Notes under the pieces: model-generated
The model's database searches: none
Told to the model about the DNA's origin: nothing
Seen by the model: only the letters and a program-made list of their open reading frames with translations
Program-made: the position numbers and the translations under genes
Shown here: positions 7,185 to 16,456 of the stretch, one piece after another
Numbering within the stretch: the first letter of the stretch is position 1
Layout: each line of letters starts with the position of its first letter
Source of the DNA: Longispora fulva
GTDB taxonomy: Bacteria; Actinomycetota; Actinomycetes; Mycobacteriales; Micromonosporaceae
NCBI RefSeq assembly: GCF_015751905.1
Contig: NZ_JADOUF010000001.1
Coordinates: 2,356,001 to 2,420,000, forward strand
Length of the DNA: 64,000 nt
Direction: 5' to 3'

Positions 7185-8020
7185 AAGAAGTCGCGCAGAG
7201 CCGCGCCCACACGCCGCGGATCCCCGTCATCGTCCGGGCCCGAGTGCCCCAGGCCGGGGAAAGTGACCCTGCGCGCATCGGGCAGGGCTGAGGACAGTTC
7301 GTCGAGTGCGACGCCGAGGTACGCCGGGCTCCGTGCGCCGCCGAGGAGCAGAACCCGCGCGTCGAGCGCCGTGTACTCCCGGGCGGTGTCCGCCAGCTCC
7401 AGTACCAGTCGCATGTCGAAGTGTTGGGTGGGTATGAGCGCGGCGATGGAAACGTCATCCGCGGGCAGGTCGCGCGACAGGCGTGTTCCGATGTCCAGGA
7501 GCGGTACGAGCACCCATCGCGGGAGCAGGCCGAGCACCGGTTCGACGCCCATGCCCTTGAGCGCCGTGACCAGTGCGGAGGCGTGCCTGCCGGTGGTGAT
7601 CTCGTGGTCGTAGCGCGGGATCCAGTCCGTCGGCACCGATCCGTTGACGGACAGCGGGGGCTCGTACAGGGCGACCCGGTCGAGTGCGGGGGTGGCGAGG
7701 GCGGTGCGGAGGGCGACGAGTGCGCCTGAGCTCAGGCCGAAGATCCGCGACGCCCCGGTCGCCGTGACCAGCGCCTGTAGGTCCTCGACCTCCCGCATGA
7801 CGCTGAAGTCGTCGCCGTGGGGTCCGCTCAGGCCGCGTCCGCGCCGGTCGGGCACGTGGACGGTGAACTCGGCGGACAGGGTGTCGGCGAGTTTCATGAA
7901 GTGCTGGGAGGCCTGCATGCCGCCGTGCACGACGAGGACGGCCGGGCCTCGGCCGAGTTGGCGGTATCCGATGACCGTCCCGTCGGCGGAGATGACCGAG
8001 CCTGTGCGGTATCCGCTCAC
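7178..8020 (-). CDS. alpha/beta hydrolase
   Basis: 280 residues from the GTG at 8020, chosen because GGGAGG lies five bases upstream; an in-frame ATG at 8035 would place that signal inside the gene. The fold is clear: oxyanion segment VLVVHGGM, nucleophile elbow GLSSG (Ser at about residue 96), and a C-terminal G-L-G-H-S-G supplying the catalytic His. An acidic residue should come from the R-V-L-L-L-G-G-A-R-S segment region. Such cytosolic esterases or lactonases are hard to assign by substrate. Divergent from a TetR gene with a paired inverted repeat between, it is probably the target of that repressor and may act on the repressor's ligand. Confidence 0.85.
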   Translation of the reverse strand: MSGYRTGSVISADGTVIGYRQLGRGPAVLVVHGGMQASQHFMKLADTLSAEFTVHVPDRRGRGLSGPHGDDFSVMREVEDLQALVTATGASRIFGLSSGALVALRTALATPALDRVALYEPPLSVNGSVPTDWIPRYDHEITTGRHASALVTALKGMGVEPVLGLLPRWVLVPLLDIGTRLSRDLPADDVSIAALIPTQHFDMRLVLELADTAREYTALDARVLLLGGARSPAYLGVALDELSSALPDARRVTFPGLGHSGPDDDGDPRRVGAALRDFFS

Positions 8021-8061
8021 CAGGCCCTCCCCCATCGGGTTTCGACTCCACCACTATACGG

Positions 8062-8109
8062 GCACAGTGTTCGCATAAGCGGGACCGTAGCTCATCGCGT
8101 ACACTGTGC
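8062..8109. promoter_or_regulatory. inverted-repeat operator between the TetR gene and the hydrolase gene
   Basis: GCACAGTGTTCGC at 8062-8074 and GCGTACACTGTGC at 8097-8109 are inverted copies matching at 12 of 13 positions, 22 bp apart. Each arm contains a small ACA-N-TGT palindrome. The right arm ends three bases before the TetR ATG and the left arm lies about 40 bp upstream of the hydrolase start, so one repressor could shut off both genes. TetR-family autoregulation of a divergent neighbour is well established; the assignment of this exact site is inference. Confidence 0.65.
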
Positions 8110-8112
8110 GCA

Positions 8113-8865
8113 ATGGATGGACCGACGGATGACACAGCACCTCGCGGCTCCGCGCGGCTGCCGATCTGGCTGCGAGCCGAACGCGCCAGCCGGGGACGAC
8201 GCCCCGCCCACAGCCGGGCCGACATCGCGGCCGTAGCCATCCGGGTCGCCGACGCCGACGGCATCGAGGCGGTGTCCCTGCGCCGGGTCGCGGGCGAGTT
8301 GGGCACGGGCACGACTTCGCTGTACCGGTACATCACCAGCAAGGACGAGCTGTTCGACCTGATGATCGACAGCGCCATGGGGGAACGTGAACCACCGGCG
8401 CCGACAGGAGACTGGCCGGCTGACCTGAGAGCGATCGCCCACGAGACCCGCGCCATGGCGTTGTCCCACCCGTGGCTGGCGACGCTGCCCGCGACCCGGC
8501 CGGTGCTCGGCCCCAACAGCCTGGCCTGGTTGGAGGCGACGTACGCGACGATGGGCGGGCTCGGGCTGGACGCCGACGAGACCCTGGCCCAGGTCGGTAC
8601 CCTGTTGACCTTCGTGCGCGGGCATGTCATCGAGGAACTCGCCGAGCAGGAGGCGGCGCGCCGGTCGGGCATGGACATGACGGCGTGGCTGGAGGCGCAG
8701 GCGCACTACGGCGAGCTGATCTTCAGTAGCGGCAGATACCCGCACCTGAGCCGGATGATGCTGGAGGCCGAAACGCCGCACGCCGGGGACCGCTTCGAGC
8801 GGGCGTTCCGACGCGGACTGGATCTCGTCCTGGCCGGTCTCGCGCACAGCCGATCAACCGCGTGA
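8113..8865 (+). CDS. TetR/AcrR family transcriptional regulator
   Basis: 250 residues. The N-terminal helix-turn-helix lies at about residues 35-85 (I-A-A-V-A-I-R-V-A-D-A-D-G then L-R-R-V-A-G-E-L-G-T-G-T-T-S-L-Y-R-Y), the canonical TetR pattern. The C-terminal part (about residues 90-245) resembles the tetracycline-repressor-type ligand-binding domain. No ribosome binding site precedes the ATG and the operator arm almost touches it, so the mRNA is probably leaderless, which is common in actinobacteria. It probably represses itself and the divergent hydrolase; the ligand is unknown. Confidence 0.88.
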   Translation: MDGPTDDTAPRGSARLPIWLRAERASRGRRPAHSRADIAAVAIRVADADGIEAVSLRRVAGELGTGTTSLYRYITSKDELFDLMIDSAMGEREPPAPTGDWPADLRAIAHETRAMALSHPWLATLPATRPVLGPNSLAWLEATYATMGGLGLDADETLAQVGTLLTFVRGHVIEELAEQEAARRSGMDMTAWLEAQAHYGELIFSSGRYPHLSRMMLEAETPHAGDRFERAFRRGLDLVLAGLAHSRSTA

Positions 8866-9087
8866 CACCGAAACCGTGCCACAGGCGGGTGTTGTGCGCG
8901 ATCAAGAAGGCCGCGACCGGACACCAGGTCCCAGACCTCCGGATCAGGGACAGGCTCGACGGCGAAGGCGGCACCGTCGGGAGAAGATCGGGCCGGGGCT
9001 GGTGACCGGTACCGCCTTGTCGGCCGCGTCCGGGTTGTGCACGCCGAACGCGAGCACCACCCGGACAGCGAAGGGCTCCAGGGTGGA

Positions 9088-12000
9088 CTACGAGCCGGTC
9101 CCGAAGTATGTCGCGCTGATCAGTGCCGCCTCTGCGGCCCAACCCGCGTTGTTGGGGTGCGCGCTGGCCGTGTCGACGAAGGGCGCCGCCCATCGGATCT
9201 TGTTGATCCACGCGTTGCCGCCGGCGCACGTGTCGTGTCCCTGGAACAGTGCCCGGGTGTCGATGTAGTCGATCCGGCCGGGCCTGGGCGCTTCGTTGGC
9301 CGCCGAGACGGTGTTGGCGATGACCGTGTCGAGCTCGTCGGTCATCCGGTTCAACATGGCCATCTTCGCACTGCCCAGGCTGGTGGCCCAGCTCAGCGGG
9401 TTGTCGATGGCGCAGTTGTTGGAGCCGTTGTCGGCGAAGATGTGCGGGTAGCCGATGACCAGGACCCGCGCGTCGCCCCCTGTCTCGGCGACGGCGTCGT
9501 AGACCGAGCGGAGGCGTGGCGCCAGGCCGTCGATGGTGGCCTTGAGTTTGGCCTCGTAGGTGGCCAGCGAGGCGCCGCCCGTGCAACCGCCGAAGCCCAG
9601 CGCGCACTGCAGGATGACGTCGGAGAATCCTGCGTCGTTCCCGCCGATCGACAGGGTGATCAGGTCCACCGGCCGGTCGCGCAGGGCCCACAGCATGTTG
9701 ATCTGGTAGTCGGGGGCGATGGCCCGTTGTTGGTTCCGGAACACCGCGTACGGGTTCCACGACTCCATGCCGCCCTGTACCCCACTGCCGGGCAGGCCGG
9801 GGATGATGTTGTTGGCCACGGCCCCGTTGCAGGCGACGATGTCGACCTGCCCCTGGTTGGCGCGGGCGTACGAGCCCAGGTCCTGCGTGTCGAGCTGGTC
9901 CTTGAGCTGGCCGGCGTACGCCTTGGCAGACCGGCGGCACTGGTTGCCGTCATAGCCGGTCGCGCCGGTGCCGGAGGAGTACGAGTCGCCCATCGCCACG
10001 TAGTGCTTGGCCCGGTAGGGCTCCTCGGGCACGGACTTGATCAGGTTCGACGCGTTGCCCGTGCTCCCGTTGGCGAACACCGGGGTGACCCGGAAGAAGT
10101 AGATCTGGCCGTCGGGCACCCCCTCGTAGCGCCAGATCACGTTTTTGCCGGTGACCTCGCCGCCGGACGGGTCGGCCACGGTGTCCATCAGCACCCAATT
10201 GCCGCCGCCGAGCGTGCAACGGTCCCCGTAGTGCCAGGAGCCGACGCCGATGAAGCACTCGACCCGATAGGACACGGCCCCCTCCCGCTGCCGCCAGAGC
10301 AGGGTGACGCCGTGGTCCCGGTTCGTCGCCGTCAGGCCGTCCACACCGGGCACGTCCTGGCCGTGCAGGGTGACCATCGCGCCGTACGCCCCGCCGAGGG
10401 TGTCGTCGTTGATACTGAAGTCGACGCTGACCAGGGTGTCACCGGCGCCATTGGACACGCCGTTGTGGGCGAGATAGTGGAATCCGGGCCCGTGGCTGAC
10501 GATCAGCGCGCCGAGGTTGGAGATGGTCTTGGTGTGGAAGTCCCCGCTGGGGAAGTTCGTGGAGCCGTCGGCGTAGTGGTAGTACCAGGCGGTCAACGTC
10601 ACCGTGCAGTGCGGCCCGATCACCCAGGCGCTGGAGAGGATCTCGGTGAAACTGTTGGTGAAGGTACCGTCCAGCGCGCAGGCGCCGTGCCGGGCGTGCA
10701 CGTGGGTGCCGCTGCCGGGGATGTACCCGTGGTCGAGCGCGATCGTCGGCCGGACGTCCACATGGGTCGCCGCCGCCGACGCCGCCCGCACTAGCGGAGC
10801 CGCTGCCACCGGGGCAGTGCTGTCGTGCTGGAGCGAACCGCACGGCTCCGCGTCACCGTCCAGCGGCGCGAACCCGAAGGCCGCGATCACCAGGGGCTGC
10901 TGACACACCAGGGAGTTCGGGCCGATGAACACCTCGTTGGCCGGGCTGGTGTTGACCGTGGCGAAGGGCATCGCGTTGTACACGTGGTAGTCGAACCCGC
11001 CTCCGTAGGCCGGGTTGAGTAGCAGCGGCAACGGCGGCGTGGAGGCCGTACCGCTGTTGTCGATCGTGCCCAGCCGGGCCGCGCCGCGCACGTCGGCCAC
11101 GATGCCGAGGAGTTGGTTGGCGTAGCCGCCCACCGCGAACGGCATGATCGCGTCGTTGCCCAGTCCCCGGCCGTCGTTGGCGGCGGCGGTGGGCCGGATG
11201 CACGGGTACCTGCCGGCCACCACGTCGTCGTCGGAGATACCGAGCAGCGCCTCCCACGCAGAACGGGTGTCGCCGGAGGACGGCAGCAGCGGGGTGACGC
11301 CGGTGACCGTGCAGGTGTAGACGGACTGCAGGTCGGCCAGCGACATCCGCGAGCCGATATTGCTGCTCGTGGAGACCGCGAAGGACACACCGCCCGGGTA
11401 CCGGGCGGCATTGGGCACCACCGGGAGCTGACCCAGGTCGCTGAGCACCCCCAGGTGGACCCCGGCGGTCACGTCGGCCTGGGTGGCGCCGGTCTGCGCG
11501 AGGTACGAAGCGATCGAGAACGGCATGACCGAGTTGGCGTCGAGTCCCCGACCGTCGTTCTCCCCGAGCGGCCGGCCCCCGGCGTCACGGTCGACGACGC
11601 ACGGATACGCGCCGCGGCGCACGTCAGCGTCGGCGAGCCGCATCATGCCCAGCCACAGCGTGCGCTGCCCGGAGCCCGCCCCGGGCAGCAGCGCGCGGAT
11701 GCCGCCCATCGCCGGGTCGCAGTGGTAGATCGCCCGCAACTGCTCAGTGGTGATGGTGCCGGGCACGTTGCTCGCCCCATTGACCGCGAAGGTCAGGCCG
11801 TCGCGTGCGAAGGGCACGTAGACCAGGCCCGGGTCGGTGGTCGCCGGCACCCCGCCCGGCGCGTACGGCGTGACGGCCCGGGCGAAGTCCACGCATCCGT
11901 CGCCGGCCCGCGCCGAGGTCAGCAACGCGCCGATACCCTGCTCATCGTTGACGGGCCGGACGATCGAGCATCCGCCGGTGTCCTTGGTGGAGATCGACCC

Positions 12001-12270
12001 GGAACCGGAGACATCGAACGATCCGAGCACCGACTGCCCGTTGATCGTCGTCGACCGCGACAGTCCGGACAGCACTGGATCGGCCGTGGCCGAGCCCACC
12101 CCGACGACCTTGCCCACGACGGGGGCGGCCAGAGGCGCGGACGGCGGCGGCACCGCGGACGCGGGGACGGCCGGGACCACCATGGCCACGGACGCGGCGA
12201 GGCCGAACAGCGCGAGGGCCACCGCGAGGCGTCGCGGTGTGGACAGTGCCGAACGACGACGTGTAGTCAT
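9088..12270 (-). CDS. secreted fusion of substrate-binding-protein-like domains and an SGNH hydrolase
   Basis: 1060 residues from the ATG at 12270, with GGGGAG six bases upstream. A twin-Arg-containing N-terminus and hydrophobic stretch ending V-P-A-V-P-A-S-A form a signal peptide. Residues about 45-480 resemble PstS-type periplasmic binding lobes, and the second lobe appears twice: L-V-Y-V-P-F-A-R-D-G-L-T-F-A-V then Q-L-R-A-I-Y-H-C, and again V-S-F-A-V-S-T then L-Q-S-V-Y-T-C. A beta-sandwich/fibronectin-like middle follows. Residues about 770-1060 are an SGNH esterase/lipase: block I GDSYSSGTG, block III GGNDAGF, block V A-H-P-N-N-A-G. The combination is unusual. The enzyme probably acts outside the cell on esters or polysaccharide acyl groups. 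Confidence 0.8.
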   Translation of the reverse strand: MTTRRRSALSTPRRLAVALALFGLAASVAMVVPAVPASAVPPPSAPLAAPVVGKVVGVGSATADPVLSGLSRSTTINGQSVLGSFDVSGSGSISTKDTGGCSIVRPVNDEQGIGALLTSARAGDGCVDFARAVTPYAPGGVPATTDPGLVYVPFARDGLTFAVNGASNVPGTITTEQLRAIYHCDPAMGGIRALLPGAGSGQRTLWLGMMRLADADVRRGAYPCVVDRDAGGRPLGENDGRGLDANSVMPFSIASYLAQTGATQADVTAGVHLGVLSDLGQLPVVPNAARYPGGVSFAVSTSSNIGSRMSLADLQSVYTCTVTGVTPLLPSSGDTRSAWEALLGISDDDVVAGRYPCIRPTAAANDGRGLGNDAIMPFAVGGYANQLLGIVADVRGAARLGTIDNSGTASTPPLPLLLNPAYGGGFDYHVYNAMPFATVNTSPANEVFIGPNSLVCQQPLVIAAFGFAPLDGDAEPCGSLQHDSTAPVAAAPLVRAASAAATHVDVRPTIALDHGYIPGSGTHVHARHGACALDGTFTNSFTEILSSAWVIGPHCTVTLTAWYYHYADGSTNFPSGDFHTKTISNLGALIVSHGPGFHYLAHNGVSNGAGDTLVSVDFSINDDTLGGAYGAMVTLHGQDVPGVDGLTATNRDHGVTLLWRQREGAVSYRVECFIGVGSWHYGDRCTLGGGNWVLMDTVADPSGGEVTGKNVIWRYEGVPDGQIYFFRVTPVFANGSTGNASNLIKSVPEEPYRAKHYVAMGDSYSSGTGATGYDGNQCRRSAKAYAGQLKDQLDTQDLGSYARANQGQVDIVACNGAVANNIIPGLPGSGVQGGMESWNPYAVFRNQQRAIAPDYQINMLWALRDRPVDLITLSIGGNDAGFSDVILQCALGFGGCTGGASLATYEAKLKATIDGLAPRLRSVYDAVAETGGDARVLVIGYPHIFADNGSNNCAIDNPLSWATSLGSAKMAMLNRMTDELDTVIANTVSAANEAPRPGRIDYIDTRALFQGHDTCAGGNAWINKIRWAAPFVDTASAHPNNAGWAAEAALISATYFGTGS

Positions 12271-12657
12271 ATCCATCTCCCCGTTACCTGCCACCCCGAT
12301 GGGCACACGTTAACGATCATGGATGGAGGGGTGGATGGCCGACATGTGAACAGAACAATGTGTTTCGCCGCCTGGACGACCGCCGCCAGATGTCCATCCG
12401 AGACACGCTCGGAAGCCGGCCCGACCGTGACCTGACCGGCTCTCCCATCCGAGGAGGCCGCAGCCGTCGACGCAAAGATCATCGAGGTGCTGGTCACCCG
12501 GGTCGTCTGCCGGGACCTGACCCTCATGGGCGCGCCTCGGAGGTGCGGCACCTGCCGTACCGGGACGCGGGCGACGGGGAGGCTCCGGCCGTCGCGTGTC
12601 CCTGGCCTGGGGTCCCAGCCGTGGGGGCTGGCGTGGCGTTATCTCCACCGCCGGTGG
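12271..12657. other. intergenic region without a recognised gene
   Basis: 387 bp between the start of the SGNH fusion gene and the end of the SARP gene, both on the minus strand. It should contain the promoter of the fusion gene and the terminator of nothing obvious. The open frames present lack codon bias and start signals. No strong hairpin or repeat was noticed. Confidence 0.4.
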
Positions 12658-15630
12658 CTAGCCTGGCGGGGCGAGCGTCCGGAGCCAGGTGAGGACCCGC
12701 TGTTCCGTCGGTGGGTCAATGGTCCGGGCGACGGCGAGCGCCTCCTCGCCCGTGCGGAGCGCGGCGGCCAGGTCGCCGGCGGCGGCGTGGGCCCTGCTGA
12801 GGTACAGCAGCGCCCGGTTCAGCGGGCGGGTCTGCCCGAGGGGCCGGGACAGTTCGGTGGCTTCGGTGAGCAGTGCGAGCGCGGTGGGCAGGTCGTCGCG
12901 GTGCAGGGCGATCTCGCCGGCGAGTTGTACGGCGTTGCGCACCGCGCGCGGGTGGTAGGAGTCCCGGGCGTCGGCGAGGCCCCGCCGGACGTGCGTCCAC
13001 GCCGCGTCGATGTCGCCGGTGTCGAGGTGCAGCCTGCCGAGTTCGAGGGCCGCCGCGCACTGGCCGGGCTCGTCGTCGGCGGCGACGAACAGCTCCGCGG
13101 CCCGTTCCGCCGCGACCAGCGCGTGGCGGGGATCGCCGGTCCGGCGCAGGCTGGACGCCAGGCAGATGAGGGCGTGGCCCTCGCCGGCCAGGTCGCCGAC
13201 GGCCCGCATCACCGCCGCCGCCTGCTCGAACGATGCGCTGACCAGGTCCTGCGGATCGTCGCGGAGCGTGAGCAGGTTGCCGCGGGCGACGTACGCCTGG
13301 CCTAGCTGGGATGTCGGTGGCCGGTCGCGTAGCCGGGCGATCGCCCAGTCGATCGCGGCCTGCGCGGACCGGACCCGATCGAGTTGGCGGTACACCATGC
13401 TGAGCTGCGACGCGGCGGTGGCGGCCCGCAGGTCGTCGCCGTGTCGGGCGAACAGGCGCCGTGCCCGGCCGAGCATGGCTGCCGTGGACGCGAGTTCGCC
13501 GCGACCGCGCATCATCCCGCCGAGGCCGAGGAGCAGGCAGGCCGCCCCGTACCCGTCGGGTGCGGCGGCCAGTGCCGTCTCGGCGGCGTCGGTCCATTCG
13601 GCGATGTAGGAGCGGTTGCTGGCGAAATTCGTCAGGGCGGCGACCATCCGCCAGGCGAGGTCCGGCCAGCCGCGGGCGACGCAGTCGCGCGCCACGCCGA
13701 CGAGCAGGTCCCACTCGTCGGCCAGCCACTGCGCCGGGGCGGTGGACAGCGGCCAGGCCCGGTCGGCGGGGTCGTCGGGCAGGGGGGTCGGGTAGTGCTT
13801 GCTGGGCAGCTCGGCGTCCGCGTGCACGGCGAGCCCCAGGAGCGACCGGTAGCTGCGCCGGAGTGCGGCGAGGTCGTCGGCGTCGGCCTGCTCCCGGGCG
13901 AACAGCTGAACGAGGTCGTGCAGGACGAACCGGGCGCCGGTCCGCGGGGCTGACAGCAGCGACGCGTCGCGCAGGGTGCCCAGGAGGTCGGCCGCGTCGG
14001 TGTCGGATCCGCCCGTCATGTCGGCCGCGAGCCAGGGGGCGACCTCGGTCACCGGGAGCAGGCCCAGCCGGCGGAACAGGACGGCGGCGGGGTCCGCCAA
14101 CCGGGCCAGGCTCAGGGCGAAGACGGCGCGGACGGCGCTGTCCGGGTCGCCGTCGACCGCCAGGCCGTCGAGACGGTCGTCGGCGACGGCGTCCACCCAG
14201 GACCGCAGCGTCATGCCGGGCTGTTCCGCGAGGTTCGTCGCGGCGATTCGCAGCGCCAGCGGCAGGCCGCCGCAGATCCGGATCACCGCGGCGGTGGCCT
14301 GTGGTTCGGCGCGCGTGCGGTGCGGACCGATGATCTGCGCGACCAGGTCCTCGGCCTCGGCGTCGGTGAGGGTGTCGAGGTCGAGCCGGTGCGCGCCGTC
14401 GCGGGCGACCAGGCCGGCGAGGCGGTCGCGGCTGGTCACCACGACGAGGTTGCCGGGGCCGCCGGGCAGCAGCGGGCGGACCTGTCGGGCGGAGGCGGCG
14501 TTGTCCAGCACGATGAGCATCCGCTGCGCGGACAGCTGCGCGCGGTACAGCGCGGCGGCCTCGTCGTCCTGGTCGGGGATGGACGCGGCGGGCAGCCCGA
14601 GCATCCGGAGCAGGCGGCGCAATGCCTCGCCTGCCCCGAGCGCCGCGCCGGCGCCGTGTCCGCGTAGGTCGAGATAGAGCTGCCCGTCGGGGAACCGGTG
14701 CATCGCGTCGTGCGCCCAGTGCACGGCCAGCGCTGTCTTGCCCATCCCGCCGGTGCCCGAGATCGCGGAGACGACCGCGACCGGGGAGCGCCCGCCCGCC
14801 ACGGTGTCCAGCCACCGCAGTTCCCCGGCCCGGCCGGTGAAGTCGGGCACGTCGCGGGGAAGGTACTCCCGGCGGGGCGTGGCCACCTGCCCCGCCGACA
14901 GGGTCGGGTCGGCCCGCAGCATGCGCTCGTGCAGCCCGCGTAGCTCGGCGGAGGGCTCGATGCCCAGTTCCTCGACGAGATGGGTACGCGTCCGCCGGTA
15001 GATCTCCAGGGCGTGCGCCTGCCGGCCCGACCGGTACAGGGCGAGCATGGCCAGCCAGATCAGCCGCTCACGGGTGGGGTGCCGGCGGACGAGTTCGAGG
15101 AGCTCGTCGCACGCTCGGGCGTGCAGGCCGACCTCGATCTGGGCCTGCGCGTGCAGTTCCAGCGCCGTCAGCCGTCGGGCCTCCAGCTCCGTCCCGAGCC
15201 GTTCGCGCAGGGCGTCGTCGGCGGTGTCGGCCATCAGCGGTCCCCGCCACAGGGCGAGGAGGTCGCGCAGGAGCGGCAACCGCTCGGCGGGGTCGGCGAT
15301 GCGGGTTGCGGCGTCGAGCCCGTCGGAGAACCGGTGGACGTCCACGGCCCGCCGGTCGACGTCGAGCTGGTAGGCGGCGCCCTTCGTCTCCAGGCGCAGC
15401 CCCGTGGGTGCGATCATGCGGCGCAGCCGGGCGATGTAGGTGTGCACTGTGGCCCGGCTCGACGCCGGTGCCCGGCCGTCCCATAGCAGGTCCAGCAGCC
15501 GCTCGACGGGCACGGCCCGACCGGCCTCCAGCAGCAGCAGGCACAGGACGCACCGCTCCTGCCGGCGCCGGACCACCATGACCTGGCCGTCGTGCTCGAA
15601 GCGGACCGGTCCGAGCAGATCGAATCCCAC
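12658..15630 (-). CDS. AfsR/SARP-family regulator with BTAD, NB-ARC and TPR domains
   Basis: 990 residues. Residues 1-95 are an OmpR-type winged helix (L-L-G-P-V-R-F opening; V-E-R-L-L-D-L-L-W-D-G; T-V-H-T-Y-I-A-R-L-R-R). Residues 100-245 are the bacterial transcriptional activator domain ending E-E-L-G-I-E-P-S-A-E-L-R. Residues about 275-560 form the NB-ARC ATPase with P-loop ISGTGGMGKTALAVHWA and the motif LIVLDNAAS. The remainder is TPR-like helices. SARPs of this layout switch on antibiotic clusters, and AfsR in Streptomyces is activated by phosphorylation. The target is unknown; both the ligase/carrier cluster and the small-peptide genes in this window are candidates. The GTG start at 15630 lacks a clear ribosome binding site. 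Confidence 0.92.
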   Translation of the reverse strand: MGFDLLGPVRFEHDGQVMVVRRRQERCVLCLLLLEAGRAVPVERLLDLLWDGRAPASSRATVHTYIARLRRMIAPTGLRLETKGAAYQLDVDRRAVDVHRFSDGLDAATRIADPAERLPLLRDLLALWRGPLMADTADDALRERLGTELEARRLTALELHAQAQIEVGLHARACDELLELVRRHPTRERLIWLAMLALYRSGRQAHALEIYRRTRTHLVEELGIEPSAELRGLHERMLRADPTLSAGQVATPRREYLPRDVPDFTGRAGELRWLDTVAGGRSPVAVVSAISGTGGMGKTALAVHWAHDAMHRFPDGQLYLDLRGHGAGAALGAGEALRRLLRMLGLPAASIPDQDDEAAALYRAQLSAQRMLIVLDNAASARQVRPLLPGGPGNLVVVTSRDRLAGLVARDGAHRLDLDTLTDAEAEDLVAQIIGPHRTRAEPQATAAVIRICGGLPLALRIAATNLAEQPGMTLRSWVDAVADDRLDGLAVDGDPDSAVRAVFALSLARLADPAAVLFRRLGLLPVTEVAPWLAADMTGGSDTDAADLLGTLRDASLLSAPRTGARFVLHDLVQLFAREQADADDLAALRRSYRSLLGLAVHADAELPSKHYPTPLPDDPADRAWPLSTAPAQWLADEWDLLVGVARDCVARGWPDLAWRMVAALTNFASNRSYIAEWTDAAETALAAAPDGYGAACLLLGLGGMMRGRGELASTAAMLGRARRLFARHGDDLRAATAASQLSMVYRQLDRVRSAQAAIDWAIARLRDRPPTSQLGQAYVARGNLLTLRDDPQDLVSASFEQAAAVMRAVGDLAGEGHALICLASSLRRTGDPRHALVAAERAAELFVAADDEPGQCAAALELGRLHLDTGDIDAAWTHVRRGLADARDSYHPRAVRNAVQLAGEIALHRDDLPTALALLTEATELSRPLGQTRPLNRALLYLSRAHAAAGDLAAALRTGEEALAVARTIDPPTEQRVLTWLRTLAPPG

Positions 15631-15682
15631 ACCGCATCGTAGTCAGCGCGGGGCTCCGCGCTCAGCCCCAATACGTGACGGA

Positions 15683-15710
15683 ACCGCCCCGGCCGTCCGG
15701 CCGGGGCGGT
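15683..15710 (-). terminator. strong GC hairpin terminator after the I36 inhibitor gene
   Basis: ACCGCCCCGGCCG and CGGCCGGGGCGGT form a perfect 13-bp stem with a minimal loop. It lies 16 bases downstream of the inhibitor stop and upstream of the SARP start, on the minus strand for both. It should insulate the SARP gene from the highly expressed secreted protein gene. Confidence 0.75.
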
Positions 15711-15725
15711 GGTACCCGCCGATGG

Positions 15726-16196
15726 TCAGCAGCCGGAGGTCACCCACCGGTGTGAGCGCAGGTTCATGCCCCCGTTGACGCCGTCCCACTGCCAGCCCTG
15801 GTGCAGGCAGCCGGCCAGGTACTGGTAGTTGGCGTCGAAGTAGAACGCGACGCCCCAGTAGCTCTGGTTCTGGCCGTTGTTGTACATCGAGTGCACGTTG
15901 CCGTTCTGCGCCCACCAGCACGTGATCGAGCCGGAGCGCCAGTCGTTGTCGGCGTTCTGCCAGCTGCACCGGTTGCCGGTTCCGCCGGTGCCGTCCCAGA
16001 CGCAGAACGCGCCGGAGTCACACTGCCACGCGGACAGCAGGGCACCGGTGCGGGTGTCGACCGCCTGGTGGGCGCCGACCGGGGCCCGGTCGCTGGCGGC
16101 GGCGGGGGCCGCCATCCCGCCGAGCAGTACCACGAGCAGGCTCACCGCGACCGCGATGCGACGGGTGAGGTGGATCGATCTTCCCTGTACGGACAT
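15726..16196 (-). CDS. secreted peptidase inhibitor family I36 protein
   Basis: 156 residues. The signal peptide is R-R-I-A-V-A-V-S-L-L-V-V-L-L-G-G-M followed by A-A-P-A-A-A-S. The mature protein has the beta/gamma-crystallin-like I36 (SMPI) pattern: F-C-V-W-D near residue 67, then S-M-Y-N-N-G and a W-G-V-A-F-Y-F-D strand, with six Cys likely paired in disulfides. The founding SMPI inhibits secreted metalloproteases; many relatives have no proven target. The ATG at 16196 has GAGGAG five bases upstream; an earlier GTG would overlap that signal. The gene is divergent from the phosphoesterase gene. Confidence 0.8.
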   Translation of the reverse strand: MSVQGRSIHLTRRIAVAVSLLVVLLGGMAAPAAASDRAPVGAHQAVDTRTGALLSAWQCDSGAFCVWDGTGGTGNRCSWQNADNDWRSGSITCWWAQNGNVHSMYNNGQNQSYWGVAFYFDANYQYLAGCLHQGWQWDGVNGGMNLRSHRWVTSGC

Positions 16197-16456
16197 GGCC
16201 ACTCCTCAGGTTCGTTCTCCGTGATGGATGCCGGAGACGTTAGGTACGTGTCCTTACCGGCGTCTTACCGCGAAGGGCGTCCTGCCGCGCGGACGGCGCA
16301 CCCGCCGGGCCCGCGTCCGGCGCCACCGTCGCACGGACGGTCGGGTGAACTTCATCGGCGCACCCCACCCCCGTCGCCGACCATTCATCGACGACCTCAA
16401 TGGTATGAACCAATTCGGCTCGGTCGAGCCGGAGCCACCCTGGAGGTTCGTACCCG

